Notes under the pieces: generated by a model
The model's database searches: none
The model's input: only the letters and a program-made list of their open reading frames with translations
What the model was told of the DNA's origin: nothing
Part shown: in pieces, positions 16,158 through 24,260 of the stretch
How the letters are laid out: each line of letters begins with the position of its first letter
Numbering within the stretch: the stretch's first letter is position 1
Made by a program: the position numbers and the translations under genes
Source of the DNA: Paenibacillus qinlingensis
GTDB lineage: Bacteria > Bacillota > Bacilli > Paenibacillales > NBRC-103111
Reading direction: 5' to 3'
NCBI RefSeq assembly: GCF_013204845.1
Contig: NZ_JABMKY010000018.1
Span: 121,632-185,631, forward strand
Length of the DNA: 64,000 bases

Positions 16158-17147
16158 ATGCTTATTCGCCTAGGATACGTAGCCATGTCCACTGTGGTAA
16201 AGAATGCTTCCCCGTCCAAGACGATGACGGCAACAAACTTCAGCAAGCTGCTCAATCGCGAGGCAGCTATTCGCAAGCTGCAGCGCATCGGCGCTGAGAA
16301 CTTACATAATACGCTCCGTTTGCTCAAACATAATCGTGCTCATGACATCATGGTTTTCAGATTTTCTTCTCGTTTCATCCCGCTGATTGGTCATGAGATG
16401 CTAGGCGATTGGGATCCGATCCCTGCATTGTCGGCAGAATTTGAGGAGCTTGGCAGCTACGCCAAGCAGAATAACATGCGCGTTAGCTTCCATCCCGATC
16501 ATTTCACCGTGCTCAGCACGCCACGGAAGGACGTCCTCCAGAAATCGGTCGAAGACTTGGAGCGCCACTCGGCCATGCTGAATGCGATGGGACTTGGCAT
16601 GGAAGCCATGTGCAACATTCACGTTGGCGGTTCCTATGGGGATAAAATAAAATCTGCGAAGCGATTTGTCCAAAACTTCACCGCCATGCGGATTCCGATT
16701 CAACAACGAATCACGCTCGAAAATGACGACAAAACCTTCAATGCCCTAGAGACGCTCGAGATTGCCGAGGAAGTCGGTGCTCCCATGGTACTGGATGTGC
16801 ATCATCATGCGGTCAATAACAATGGGGAAGATGTCGCCCAGTTGTGGCCACGCATTCAAGAAACCTGGCTAAGGCGCGCACGCTTGCATTTGGATGAGGC
16901 GTCAGCCTCACTTCCTCCCAAAATTCACGTTTCCAGCCCCAAAGGCGAAACAGAACCAAGAAGTCATGCCGACTACGTGGAGGTAGGACCTTTATACACA
17001 TTCCTGAAATCCATCGCTCCCATCACGCCGAAGCTGGATATCATGATCGAAGCCAAGATGAAGGATAGCGCCCTTTTCAAGCTAATGGAAGACCTGAAAG
17101 GACAAGAAGGTGTCACAGCCCTCGATGAAGCATCGCTTACGCTCTAA
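16158..17147 (+). CDS. uvsE: UV damage endonuclease UvsE (UvdE)
   Basis: Nicks DNA 5' to UV photoproducts and abasic sites, starting the alternative excision repair pathway; in Bacilli it helps spore UV resistance. The 329-residue protein begins MLIRLGYVAMSTVV as in the family. It carries metal-site residues in RVSFHPDHFTVLSTP, CNIHVGGSYGDK, RITLENDDKTF and PMVLDVHHHAVNNNGED, matching the TIM-barrel UvdE fold. GGAGGT at 16142-16147 supports the ATG at 16158; an in-frame extension to 16062 has no ribosome site and no similarity to family starts. Confidence 0.9.
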   Translation: MLIRLGYVAMSTVVKNASPSKTMTATNFSKLLNREAAIRKLQRIGAENLHNTLRLLKHNRAHDIMVFRFSSRFIPLIGHEMLGDWDPIPALSAEFEELGSYAKQNNMRVSFHPDHFTVLSTPRKDVLQKSVEDLERHSAMLNAMGLGMEAMCNIHVGGSYGDKIKSAKRFVQNFTAMRIPIQQRITLENDDKTFNALETLEIAEEVGAPMVLDVHHHAVNNNGEDVAQLWPRIQETWLRRARLHLDEASASLPPKIHVSSPKGETEPRSHADYVEVGPLYTFLKSIAPITPKLDIMIEAKMKDSALFKLMEDLKGQEGVTALDEASLTL

Positions 17148-17243
17148 TCCCATATTTTTCTTGAATTGTTGGACAAAATGGGGTACTTTGGAAGGTAGAT
17201 CTAATGACTAACCATGCCATTGTGAGAGGGGCTTCTACGAACC

Positions 17244-18014
17244 ATGAGTCAATTGTTAAACGGAAAAAATATACTTGTTATGGGTGTTGCCAATGACCGC
17301 AGTATCGCTTGGGCCATTGCACAATCTTTAGCCGCTCAAGGTGCTAATTTGGTGTTCACGTTCGAAAACGAGCGCGTTGAAGAACGCGTACGTAAGCTAG
17401 CTGACACGATCCCAGGCTCCACGTTGATGCCTTGTAACGTAACCGTAGATGCAGAAATCGATACCTTGGCTTCCGCGCTCAAAGAAAAGTTCGGTGTCGT
17501 GCACGGTCTTGTACATAGTATTGCTTTTGCTAAAACAGAAGAGCTGGACGGGCTGTTCGTTGATACATCACGCGATGGTTTCGCGCTTGCGCATGACATC
17601 AGTGCGTACTCTCTAGTGGCCGTATCCAAACGCATTTACCCGCTGATGACCGAAGGCGGAAGCATTATGACGATGACTTACCTTGGCGCAGAACGCGCTA
17701 TGAAGAACTACAACGTAATGGGCGTTGCCAAAGCTGCGCTTGAAGCTAGCGTTCGTTACCTCGCGGCAGATCTTGGCCAATTCGGTATCCGCGTAAACGG
17801 CATCTCGGCAGGGCCAATTCGTACTTTGGCTGCCAAAGGGATCAAAGATTTCAACTCCATTCTGCGTCAAGTTGAAGAGAAAGCTCCACTTCGTAAAACA
17901 ACGGATACAGCTGAAGTTGGCGATACAGCGATGTTCCTCATGAGCAACTTGTCCCGTGGTATCACAGGCGAAGTTATTTATGTCGACGGCGGGTATCATA
18001 TCGTTGGTATATAG
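17244..18014 (+). CDS. fabI: enoyl-[acyl-carrier-protein] reductase (NADH)
   Basis: Catalyses the last step of each fatty acid elongation cycle. The 256-residue SDR protein has the FabI-type nucleotide site GVANDRSIAWAIAQSL, the catalytic Tyr/Lys in YNVMGVAKAALEASVRYLA, and the FabI signature GIRVNGISAGPIRTLAAKGI. Length and motifs agree with Bacillus FabI, the triclosan-sensitive enzyme. GAGAGGGG at 17224-17231 lies 12 nt before the ATG, a slightly long spacing. It appears monocistronic with a terminator at 18046. Confidence 0.96.
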   Translation: MSQLLNGKNILVMGVANDRSIAWAIAQSLAAQGANLVFTFENERVEERVRKLADTIPGSTLMPCNVTVDAEIDTLASALKEKFGVVHGLVHSIAFAKTEELDGLFVDTSRDGFALAHDISAYSLVAVSKRIYPLMTEGGSIMTMTYLGAERAMKNYNVMGVAKAALEASVRYLAADLGQFGIRVNGISAGPIRTLAAKGIKDFNSILRQVEEKAPLRKTTDTAEVGDTAMFLMSNLSRGITGEVIYVDGGYHIVGI

Positions 18015-18045
18015 AAGGTTTTATTTTCATAGATATAAAAGAAGG

Positions 18046-18082
18046 AAAACCGTACGGTCTTTGGGCCGCTACGGTTCTTTTC
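18046..18082 (+). terminator. terminator of fabI
   Basis: AACCGTA-CGGTC pairs with GGCCG-(C)-TACGGTT around a TTTG loop, followed by CTTTTCGTTT. Confidence 0.7.
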
Positions 18083-18209
18083 GTTTAAATTCCGCACCAA
18101 ATGTGAAAATGTACGAATAATTTAGGATGAAACGCACTAGTATTAGAAACGTATAATTTACTATACTTAACGTATTATCTAAATTAATGAAAAGAAAGAG
18201 TTGATATAT

Positions 18210-19070
18210 ATGGTACAAGGTGGGACGGAAACTTTCGTTGTGGGTAGTAAAAGTTTTACAGCTGTAGCCATTAATACGGCAGCTAAGGCAGGTCAGTGGA
18301 TCAAAACCAAGCTTGGAGATATTAATCATGTAGGGACGAAATTCTCTGCTCAAGACCTTGTGACCGAGGTTGATAAAGGAACGGAGAAATTGATTCGCAA
18401 TCTGATTATGACGCATTTCCCGAACCATTCCATCCTTGGGGAGGAAGGCGTAGAGCCAGGTCCGGAGGCGTCAGCCAAAGCTTTGCAAGAAATGAGTGAC
18501 GAAGAGTATCTCTGGATCGTGGACCCGATTGATGGTACAACGAACTTCGTTCATGGTTTTCCTTTTTTCTCCGTATCGATCGCACTGGCACATAAAGGTG
18601 AAGTCATTGTAGGTGTTGTATACGACCCATCACGCGACGAATTATTCGTTGCTGAGAAAGGGAAAGGCGCTTACATGCACGGCAAAAAGACAGAGGTTTC
18701 CGCGGATGAGACGCTGCTTACCAGTTTAATCGCTACTGGATTCCCGGCTGACCGTGACGGCGCGCTGCCCATTAACCTGAAAGGCGTTCAGGCGCTTTCT
18801 CCGAAAGTTCGTAACATCCGTGTGGCAGGCTCCGCTGCGCTGCATTTGGCCTATGTGGCTGCTGGGCGTCTTAGCGGGTTTTGGGAAATCGGTCTCAATG
18901 CTTGGGACATTGCAGCAGGTGCCTTGCTTATTACAGAATCAGGCGGCCGTGTGACAGATACGGAAGGTAATCCTTATCACTTGGGCGTTCGTAACGTGAT
19001 GGCATCGAATGGACGCATTCACGAAGAGTTTCAGAACGAGCTAGCCTTAGCAGAAGCTACAAAAATATAA
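18210..19070 (+). CDS. inositol monophosphatase family protein
   Basis: A Mg-dependent, lithium-sensitive phosphatase superfamily member of 286 residues. The metal site is visible as LGEEGVEPG, WIVDPIDGTTNFVHG (DPIDGT motif) and, near the C-terminus, LNAWDIAAGALLI. Members act on inositol phosphate, fructose-1,6-bisphosphate or PAP; the substrate here cannot be fixed, though the length suits the SuhB/IMPase group. The ATG at 18210 is chosen over a TTG at 18201; the only ribosome site is the weak AAAGAAAGAG. It is monocistronic with a strong terminator. Confidence 0.9.
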   Translation: MVQGGTETFVVGSKSFTAVAINTAAKAGQWIKTKLGDINHVGTKFSAQDLVTEVDKGTEKLIRNLIMTHFPNHSILGEEGVEPGPEASAKALQEMSDEEYLWIVDPIDGTTNFVHGFPFFSVSIALAHKGEVIVGVVYDPSRDELFVAEKGKGAYMHGKKTEVSADETLLTSLIATGFPADRDGALPINLKGVQALSPKVRNIRVAGSAALHLAYVAAGRLSGFWEIGLNAWDIAAGALLITESGGRVTDTEGNPYHLGVRNVMASNGRIHEEFQNELALAEATKI

Positions 19071-19074
19071 ATTT

Positions 19075-19128
19075 AAAAAACCTCTTGCAAGGTCGTTCCA
19101 TGAGGAATGACCCCGCAGGAGGTTTTTT
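19075..19128 (+). terminator. terminator of the inositol monophosphatase gene
   Basis: A long stem, AACCTCTTGC...GGTCGTTCC-ATGA-GGAATGACC...GCAGGAGGTT, is followed by six T residues. Confidence 0.9.
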
Positions 19129-19193
19129 CCTCTTTTGGAACTGTGGGAGTCCGTCGTAAAAGTCTGGTGAAATCCGTTCAAATCCACTATAAT

Positions 19194-19207
19194 ATGAGAT
19201 ATCTCAT
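19194..19207 (+). promoter_or_regulatory. palindrome upstream of kdgK, candidate operator
   Basis: ATGAGATATCTCAT is a perfect 14-bp palindrome about 63 bp before the kdgK start. A second short palindrome, AAACGTTT, lies about 10 bp downstream and is a poor match to a catabolite-response site. The binding protein is unknown. Confidence 0.35.
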
Positions 19208-19269
19208 TTATTTAAACGTTTCAATTAACGGGACACGCGAGTCGTGATCGGAATGGATGGAGTGCTTCT

Positions 19270-20235
19270 ATGTCGGTAAATACAGGATCAGGACCAGATA
19301 TTATTACGTTTGGAGAAACAATGGCATTGCTCATGCCTTCAGGAGGTAAGGGCTTGGAGTACTCCTCGGAGCTGCATAGCCTGTTTGGCGGTGCTGAGAG
19401 CAATGTGGCGATCGGTATTTCACGTCTTGGCGGTCATGTGGGTTGGTTCGGCAGACTAGGTAAGGACCCGTTAGGTCGTATGATTTTCAAAAAAATCCGT
19501 GGTGAAGGTGTCGACGTTTCCCGTGCGGAAATGACGCCCGATGCGCCAACAGGGCTTATGATGCGTGAAGTTCTAATGGGCAAAACGTCCGTTTACTACT
19601 ACCGCAAAAACTCAGCGGCAAGTCAGATGAGCCCGAAACATTTGGATGAGGCGTACATCGCTGGGGCTAAAATATTGCATATTACTGGTATCACACCGGC
19701 TTTGAGTGAGTCGTGCAGAGAGGCGGCTTTTGAAGCTGTTCGCTTGGCTCGTAAGCATGGCGTGAAGGTTAGTTTTGATCCGAACCTGCGTTTGAAACTG
19801 TGGAGCATTGAAGAAGCACGCCCTGTGCTGCTTGAACTTGCGAAACTATCGGATATTTTCCTGCCAGGTCTGGATGAGCTGAAACTGCTGTACCAAACGG
19901 AAGACTGGGATGTCATTGTTAGCAAGCTGCGCGAATTGTCGGCCGTTTCGATCGTCAAGGGTGGAGAAGATGTCACATATGTCGTTACGGCGGATACGAT
20001 TACAACAGTGCCGTACTTCAAAGCAGAGCAAGTCATTGATACCGTGGGTGCGGGCGATGGGTTCTGTGCGGGCTTTTTGGTGGGCGTGCTAAAAGCTTAT
20101 GAGTACCCTGAGGCTGTTCGCATCGGGAATTTGGTGGGCTCCATGATTGTGCAGACGGAAGGCGATTGGGAAGGTGCTCCAACGTGGGAGCAAGTGGAAG
20201 CAGTACTTAACAACATTAAACATATTGAACGTTAA
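19270..20235 (+). CDS. kdgK: 2-keto-3-deoxygluconate kinase (PfkB family)
   Basis: Phosphorylates 2-keto-3-deoxygluconate to KDPG in hexuronate and pectin breakdown. The 321-residue protein has both PfkB regions: GGAESNVAIGISRLGGHVGW near residue 38 and the catalytic DTVGAGDGFCAGFLVGVL near 257 (Asp base in GAGD). It is named KdgK rather than fructokinase because the next gene encodes the KDPG aldolase that would take its product. GGATGGAG lies upstream of the ATG. The gene pair is probably one operon (63-nt gap) behind a palindromic candidate operator. Confidence 0.85.
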   Translation: MSVNTGSGPDIITFGETMALLMPSGGKGLEYSSELHSLFGGAESNVAIGISRLGGHVGWFGRLGKDPLGRMIFKKIRGEGVDVSRAEMTPDAPTGLMMREVLMGKTSVYYYRKNSAASQMSPKHLDEAYIAGAKILHITGITPALSESCREAAFEAVRLARKHGVKVSFDPNLRLKLWSIEEARPVLLELAKLSDIFLPGLDELKLLYQTEDWDVIVSKLRELSAVSIVKGGEDVTYVVTADTITTVPYFKAEQVIDTVGAGDGFCAGFLVGVLKAYEYPEAVRIGNLVGSMIVQTEGDWEGAPTWEQVEAVLNNIKHIER

Positions 20236-20298
20236 TTGTTTGGAAGAAGATACGAAAGATAAATCATACATGCTTACACATAGAAGGGAAGATGACCA

Positions 20299-20961
20299 GT
20301 GAAGAAACTTCAATTGCTTCAGCAAATTACAAATGAGGGCGTCGTTGCCGTCCTACGCGGAGATACACCAGAAGAAGTCGTCGAAATGGCGGATCAAGCG
20401 ATCGCCGGCGGTATCAAAGTCATCGAAGTCACGATGACCGTGCCTTTCGCGCTGCGCGCCATCGAGGAGCTTGCGAAGCGCTACTCGAGCACAGCGAAGG
20501 ACGCGTCTAAGTACGCGATTATCGGGGTGGGCACAGCCCTTGACCCGGAAACAGCGCGTGCCGCGATCCTAAGCGGGGCCGAGTTCGTTGTCGGCCCATC
20601 GTTGAACCCTAGCACCGTTACACTGTGTAACCGGTATCGTGTGCCGATCATGCCAGGGTGCATGACCATTGCGGATATTCAAGCCGCGCTAGAGCTTGGC
20701 GTGGACATTGTGAAGCTCTTCCCGGGTAATCTGTACTCCCCGGCGATGATTAAGGCCATTAAGGGTCCGCTGCCACAGGCGAACATTATGCCTACTGGCG
20801 GGGTGTCGCTGAGCAACCTCGGCGAATGGATTCAGGCCGGCGCAGTTGCCGTCGGCATCGGCTCCGATTTGACCAGCGAAGCCGTCAAAACAGGAAACTA
20901 CAGCCTTGTTGCTAAGAAGGCTGCACAATATATCGAGGCCTACCAAGCGGCCAAGAAGTAG
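20299..20961 (+). CDS. kdgA: bifunctional KDPG/KHG aldolase
   Basis: Cleaves 2-keto-3-deoxy-6-phosphogluconate to pyruvate and glyceraldehyde-3-phosphate; many members also act on 4-hydroxy-2-oxoglutarate. The 220-residue TIM-barrel protein shows VIEVTMTVPFAL (conserved Glu), RVPIMPGCMTIAD, the Schiff-base lysine in VDIVKLFPGN, and MPTGGVSLSN. It starts at GTG 20299 after AAGGGAAG; the nearby ATG at 20291 is out of frame. It completes the pathway begun by the kinase just upstream and ends at a strong terminator. It is GC-richer than the kinase gene. Confidence 0.92.
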   Translation: MKKLQLLQQITNEGVVAVLRGDTPEEVVEMADQAIAGGIKVIEVTMTVPFALRAIEELAKRYSSTAKDASKYAIIGVGTALDPETARAAILSGAEFVVGPSLNPSTVTLCNRYRVPIMPGCMTIADIQAALELGVDIVKLFPGNLYSPAMIKAIKGPLPQANIMPTGGVSLSNLGEWIQAGAVAVGIGSDLTSEAVKTGNYSLVAKKAAQYIEAYQAAKK

Positions 20962-20970
20962 GCTTTTACA

Positions 20971-21007
20971 TGCGCTCCGTCGAAATTAAGACGGAGCGTA
21001 TTTTTTT
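20971..21007 (+). terminator. terminator of the kdgK-kdgA operon
   Basis: TGCGCTCCGTC pairs with GACGGAGCGTA, followed by seven T residues. Confidence 0.92.
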
Positions 21008-21030
21008 GTGCGGAAATGGAGGCAGGGCAT

Positions 21031-21903
21031 ATGGAGCCGAACGGTCGGGCTAGATTATTGCTCAGTGTGAGCAATTTGGAGAAGTCGATAACTTTTTATA
21101 GAAGTCAGCTAGGTTGGGAGTTGCTTGAGCAGGATGAGGGGGGCCGTGCGGCATTGCTGCACATTGGTGACACAGCAGATGAGGCTGTTCTAGTCGTAGA
21201 GGGGTGTGAACCTAATGAGGTTCTGAACCGTTGGTTAAGACCGAATTACAGCAAAGCACAAGCTGGAAGCCTTGTTTACATCGGTGTAACTTCTGTAATT
21301 GACGTGGAGTCAAACTTGCTAGCCAGAGGCTTCCAGCAGGATATAGCGAGTAAGGATGCAGAACATATTCGTGAACGCCATGTTCCGACCATGGATGGGT
21401 ATACACTGGTTTACTGGGAGGAACTGTTCCCAACCCATATCGAGATTATGGAGATGTATGAAGCGGGCGTGGCAGAGTTGCAGCAAGCCATTGACGGTTT
21501 ATCCGATGCGCAGCTTAACTTACGTGAAGTGCATGATAAGTGGTCGATACGTGAGCACGTGCTGCATCTGATCGATTTGGAGCTGATCACTATACACAAA
21601 GTGAAATTTGCACTTGCGGAGCCGGGACGAATGTACGTGGGAAATTCGTTTCAACCGGATGATTGGCATCGTGGGCTGCACTACGCACAGCGGCCAATCG
21701 CTGCTGAAGTCCTACTATTTGGAGCGGTAAGGCAGCATATTCTTGGGCTGTGCAAGCATCTTCCGGATGCTTTAGACCGAACCATACGGACGACGAATCG
21801 GGAAGAAACCGTTGCACAATTGCTGAAAATGATGGCTGGACATGCCAAACACCATATGCGTGCTGCCCGGCGTATTCGTGAGCTGCATGGGGTTAGTGGG
21901 TAA
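21031..21903 (+). CDS. fusion of a glyoxalase/VOC domain and a DinB-like domain
   Basis: A 290-residue soluble protein. Residues about 5-135 resemble a VOC/glyoxalase domain (LLLSVSNLEKSITFYRSQLG, GYTLVYWEEL). Residues about 145-290 resemble DinB_2, a four-helix metal-binding bundle, with the expected histidines in DKWSIREHVLHLIDLE and the late MMAGHAKHHMRAARRIREL. The two domains are common separately in Bacillales; the fusion suggests thiol- or metal-dependent detoxification, but the substrate is unknown. The ATG at 21031 has GGAGGC 7 nt upstream; an ATG at 21016 overlaps that site. Confidence 0.75.
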   Translation: MEPNGRARLLLSVSNLEKSITFYRSQLGWELLEQDEGGRAALLHIGDTADEAVLVVEGCEPNEVLNRWLRPNYSKAQAGSLVYIGVTSVIDVESNLLARGFQQDIASKDAEHIRERHVPTMDGYTLVYWEELFPTHIEIMEMYEAGVAELQQAIDGLSDAQLNLREVHDKWSIREHVLHLIDLELITIHKVKFALAEPGRMYVGNSFQPDDWHRGLHYAQRPIAAEVLLFGAVRQHILGLCKHLPDALDRTIRTTNREETVAQLLKMMAGHAKHHMRAARRIRELHGVSG

Positions 21904-22034
21904 GGGATACATGCACAGGGAATTACCGTCTAATTCGACTATAGTTAATCTTTCTATATATGCCATATCCCGGCTTATGGTAAGTTGGATACAACACAAC
22001 AAGTTACCCAAGAAAGCAGCAGGGAGTCGATCAA

Positions 22035-23537
22035 GTGATTAAGTACCTAAAGGATTGGATGATAGAAGCAGATATAGAAAGTATGCAGGTGGCCATGGAG
22101 ACAGGCGCAGTAACCTCAGAGGAACTTGTTCGGGTATATCTAGAGCGAATAGACATGTATGATTCTACCATCAATTCAATATTAGAAATCAATCCCGACG
22201 CGATCCATATCGCCAAGGACTTAGATAAAGAACGCAAGGAATCAGGGAGCCGTGGGAGATTACACGGGATACCGATTCTTCTCAAAGATAATATCGATAC
22301 AGGGGATAACATGCATACGAGTGCTGGCTCGATTGCACTGGCGGATTCGTATGCGGCTAAGGATTCATTTGTAGCAGCGAAGCTGCGAGCAGCAGGTGCC
22401 GTTTTGCTAGGGAAAACGAATATGTCAGAATGGTCGAACTTTATGTCTAGCTCCATGCCTGCAGGATATAGTTCACGTGGCGGGCAAGTGCTTAACCCTT
22501 ATGGCCCTGGGGAAATGTTCGTGAGCGGGTCTAGCTCGGGTTCGGCGGCGGCAGTAGCTGCAAATCTAGGGGCTGCTTCTATCGGAACGGAGACGGCAGG
22601 TTCTATTGTTGGACCAGCAAGTCAGCATTTTGTAGTGGGAATCAAGCCTACGGTTGGACTAGTGAGCCGTGCGAGGATTATCCCGATCTCAAACAGTCAG
22701 GATACCCCTGGGCCGATAGCTAGGACAGTGAAGGATGCTGTTATTTTGTTAGGGGCATTAACGGGCTCTGACAGCGAGGATCCTGCTACGCTAGCGAGCA
22801 GAAAAGTCGCTTTACAAGACTACACACCGTTTTTGGATACGAGTTTCTTACGTCAGGCCAGAATCGGCATTCCGCGGCATTATTATCAACATTTGGACAA
22901 AGAACGATTAGCCATTATGGAAGCCGCCATTGCAACCCTGACCATGGAAGGCGCAACAATCGTAGATCCGGTTATCTTACACGTGGAACAGCAAAACTGG
23001 AACAATGATGCTATCACCTATGAATTCAAAAAAGGCCTGAATGCCTATTTATCGCGTTTGGCTGAAGACATACCTGTTCACTCTTTGGAAGAGCTGATTG
23101 CTTATAACGACAACCATGCAGAAGCTGCTTTGAAATTCGGGCAAGACACGCTCGTTCGCTCACAAGAAACAACCTTGACGGAGGCAACCTATCTGCAGAA
23201 GATCCAAGCCTACAAGGAGCAGCCACTCCAACAAGGAATTGACTATGCACTTGAAAAAGACGACTTAGATGCGCTCCTGCTCCCTGGTGATGTGGATGGC
23301 CTGTATATCGCGGCTCGACTGGGCTACCCATTGATTTCAGTTCCGGCCGGGTATTCTGAAGAGGGAGTTATCGACGCACGTGGTCATTCAACCAAGGGGC
23401 CTTTTGGGGTAGTATTTTCGGGCAGAGCGTATAGTGAACCTACTTTGATCAAAATCGCCTACGGTTTCGAGCAAGCTACCCATCATCGTGTTCCGCCAGA
23501 TTTGGACAAGAAGAATGTGAGGGAGCAACATCCCTAG
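22035..23537 (+). CDS. amidase (amidase signature family)
   Basis: A hydrolase of the amidase signature family with a Ser-cisSer-Lys triad. In this 500-residue protein the catalytic Lys is in ILLKDNIDTGDNMHTSAGS near residue 80. The serine motif is GSSSGSAAAVAANLGAASIG near 160, with GTETAGSIVGPAS continuing it. It resembles the stand-alone amidases of Bacillus rather than GatA, which sits in the gatCAB operon. The substrate is unknown and no signal peptide is seen. The GTG at 22035 follows GGGAG by 9 nt; an ATG at 22059 is a possible alternative. Confidence 0.85.
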   Translation: MIKYLKDWMIEADIESMQVAMETGAVTSEELVRVYLERIDMYDSTINSILEINPDAIHIAKDLDKERKESGSRGRLHGIPILLKDNIDTGDNMHTSAGSIALADSYAAKDSFVAAKLRAAGAVLLGKTNMSEWSNFMSSSMPAGYSSRGGQVLNPYGPGEMFVSGSSSGSAAAVAANLGAASIGTETAGSIVGPASQHFVVGIKPTVGLVSRARIIPISNSQDTPGPIARTVKDAVILLGALTGSDSEDPATLASRKVALQDYTPFLDTSFLRQARIGIPRHYYQHLDKERLAIMEAAIATLTMEGATIVDPVILHVEQQNWNNDAITYEFKKGLNAYLSRLAEDIPVHSLEELIAYNDNHAEAALKFGQDTLVRSQETTLTEATYLQKIQAYKEQPLQQGIDYALEKDDLDALLLPGDVDGLYIAARLGYPLISVPAGYSEEGVIDARGHSTKGPFGVVFSGRAYSEPTLIKIAYGFEQATHHRVPPDLDKKNVREQHP

Positions 23538-23588
23538 CTTTAAAAATACAACAAAAGATCCATCTAACAGCACACGAAAGTTTGAGGG

Positions 23589-23843
23589 GAGTTAGTCGGA
23601 AAAACCGACTAACTCGGAGGAATTAGGTGCTATGCCAGTGGAGTTAGTCGGAAAAACCGACTAACTCGGAGGAATTAGGTGCTATGCCAGTGGAGTTAGT
23701 CGGAAAAACCGACTAACTCGGAGGATTTAAGTGCTATGTCAGTGGAGTTAGTCGGAAAAACCGACTAACTCGGAGGATTTAAGTGCTATGTCAGTGGAGT
23801 TAGTGCTATGCCAGTGGAGTTAGTCGGATGAACCGACTAACTC
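23589..23843 (+). repeat. array of five hairpins in a 52-bp tandem repeat
   Basis: A perfect inverted repeat, GAGTTAGTCGG-AAAAA-CCGACTAACTC, occurs at 23589, 23641, 23693 and 23745 (exact 52-bp period), with a variant loop at 23817. The 25-bp segments between hairpins are nearly identical, so this is not a CRISPR array. It lies between the amidase gene and the end of the small minus-strand gene. Confidence 0.9.
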
Positions 23844-23889
23844 AGTCAGAGGAAGCGTAGGGAAGCTTCTGAAGCTCTCACGTTTTCAC

Positions 23890-23953
23890 CCAACACAAAG
23901 AACCCGAAGACCTGATTTCCTTAGAAATAGGTCGAACGGGCTCTTTGTGTTGG
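23890..23953. terminator. long hairpin between convergent genes, possible terminator
   Basis: A 17-nt arm, CCAACACAAAGAACCCG, pairs (one mismatch) with CGGGCTCTTTGTGTTGG, with an inner GACCT/AGGTC stem. It lies between convergent genes but lacks a strong T run on either strand. Confidence 0.45.
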
Positions 23954-23989
23954 TCCCTCTAACGTGTGGGAGGAGAGGGGGAATCCGTA

Positions 23990-24115
23990 CTACTTGTTTT
24001 CCGCATCATACTCGCTGGCGAATTCGGCCAGGGCTTTCACCTTACCATGTGGTGGATGTTGAGCTTGTTTACGACCCTTCCATGCAGCTTCTTGGCGGCG
24101 CTTCGAGTGGCTCAT
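23990..24115 (-). CDS. small basic conserved-looking protein, 41 residues
   Basis: On the minus strand an ATG at 24115 opens a 41-codon frame (start MSHSKRRQEAAWKGRKQAQH, end SEYDAENK) stopping with TAG at 23990-23992. AGGAGG lies 9 nt upstream of the ATG, an ideal ribosome site. The protein is highly basic in its first half and contains HPPHGKVKAL. It recalls small Bacillales proteins of the DUF6254 kind, with Lys/Arg-rich starts and an 'HGKV' motif, but that assignment is from memory and tentative. It lies just downstream of the glutamate synthase terminator on the same strand. Confidence 0.7.
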   Translation of the reverse strand: MSHSKRRQEAAWKGRKQAQHPPHGKVKALAEFASEYDAENK

Positions 24116-24208
24116 AGCTGAAAACCTCCTGTGGTACGCGGATGGTGTTGCACTAATAAAATGCGATACATGCCTCTATTTTATGCAACGAATAGATGTA
24201 CTTTTTAC

Positions 24209-24252
24209 GAAAAAAGCTCCACCAGACCATGAAGGTCTGATGGAGCTTTTTG
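24209..24252 (-). terminator. terminator of the glutamate synthase gene
   Basis: On the minus strand AGCTCCATCAGACC pairs with GGTCTGGTGGAGCT around TTCA, followed by six T residues. It also has T residues on the other strand. Confidence 0.9.
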
Positions 24253-24260
24253 CAATGATA

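Noticed and set aside
23589..23843. CRISPR array (regular palindromic repeats with ~25-bp spacers)
   Set aside because: The intervening segments are nearly identical to each other, the repeats are strong hairpins, and no cas genes are present. It is a simple tandem repeat.
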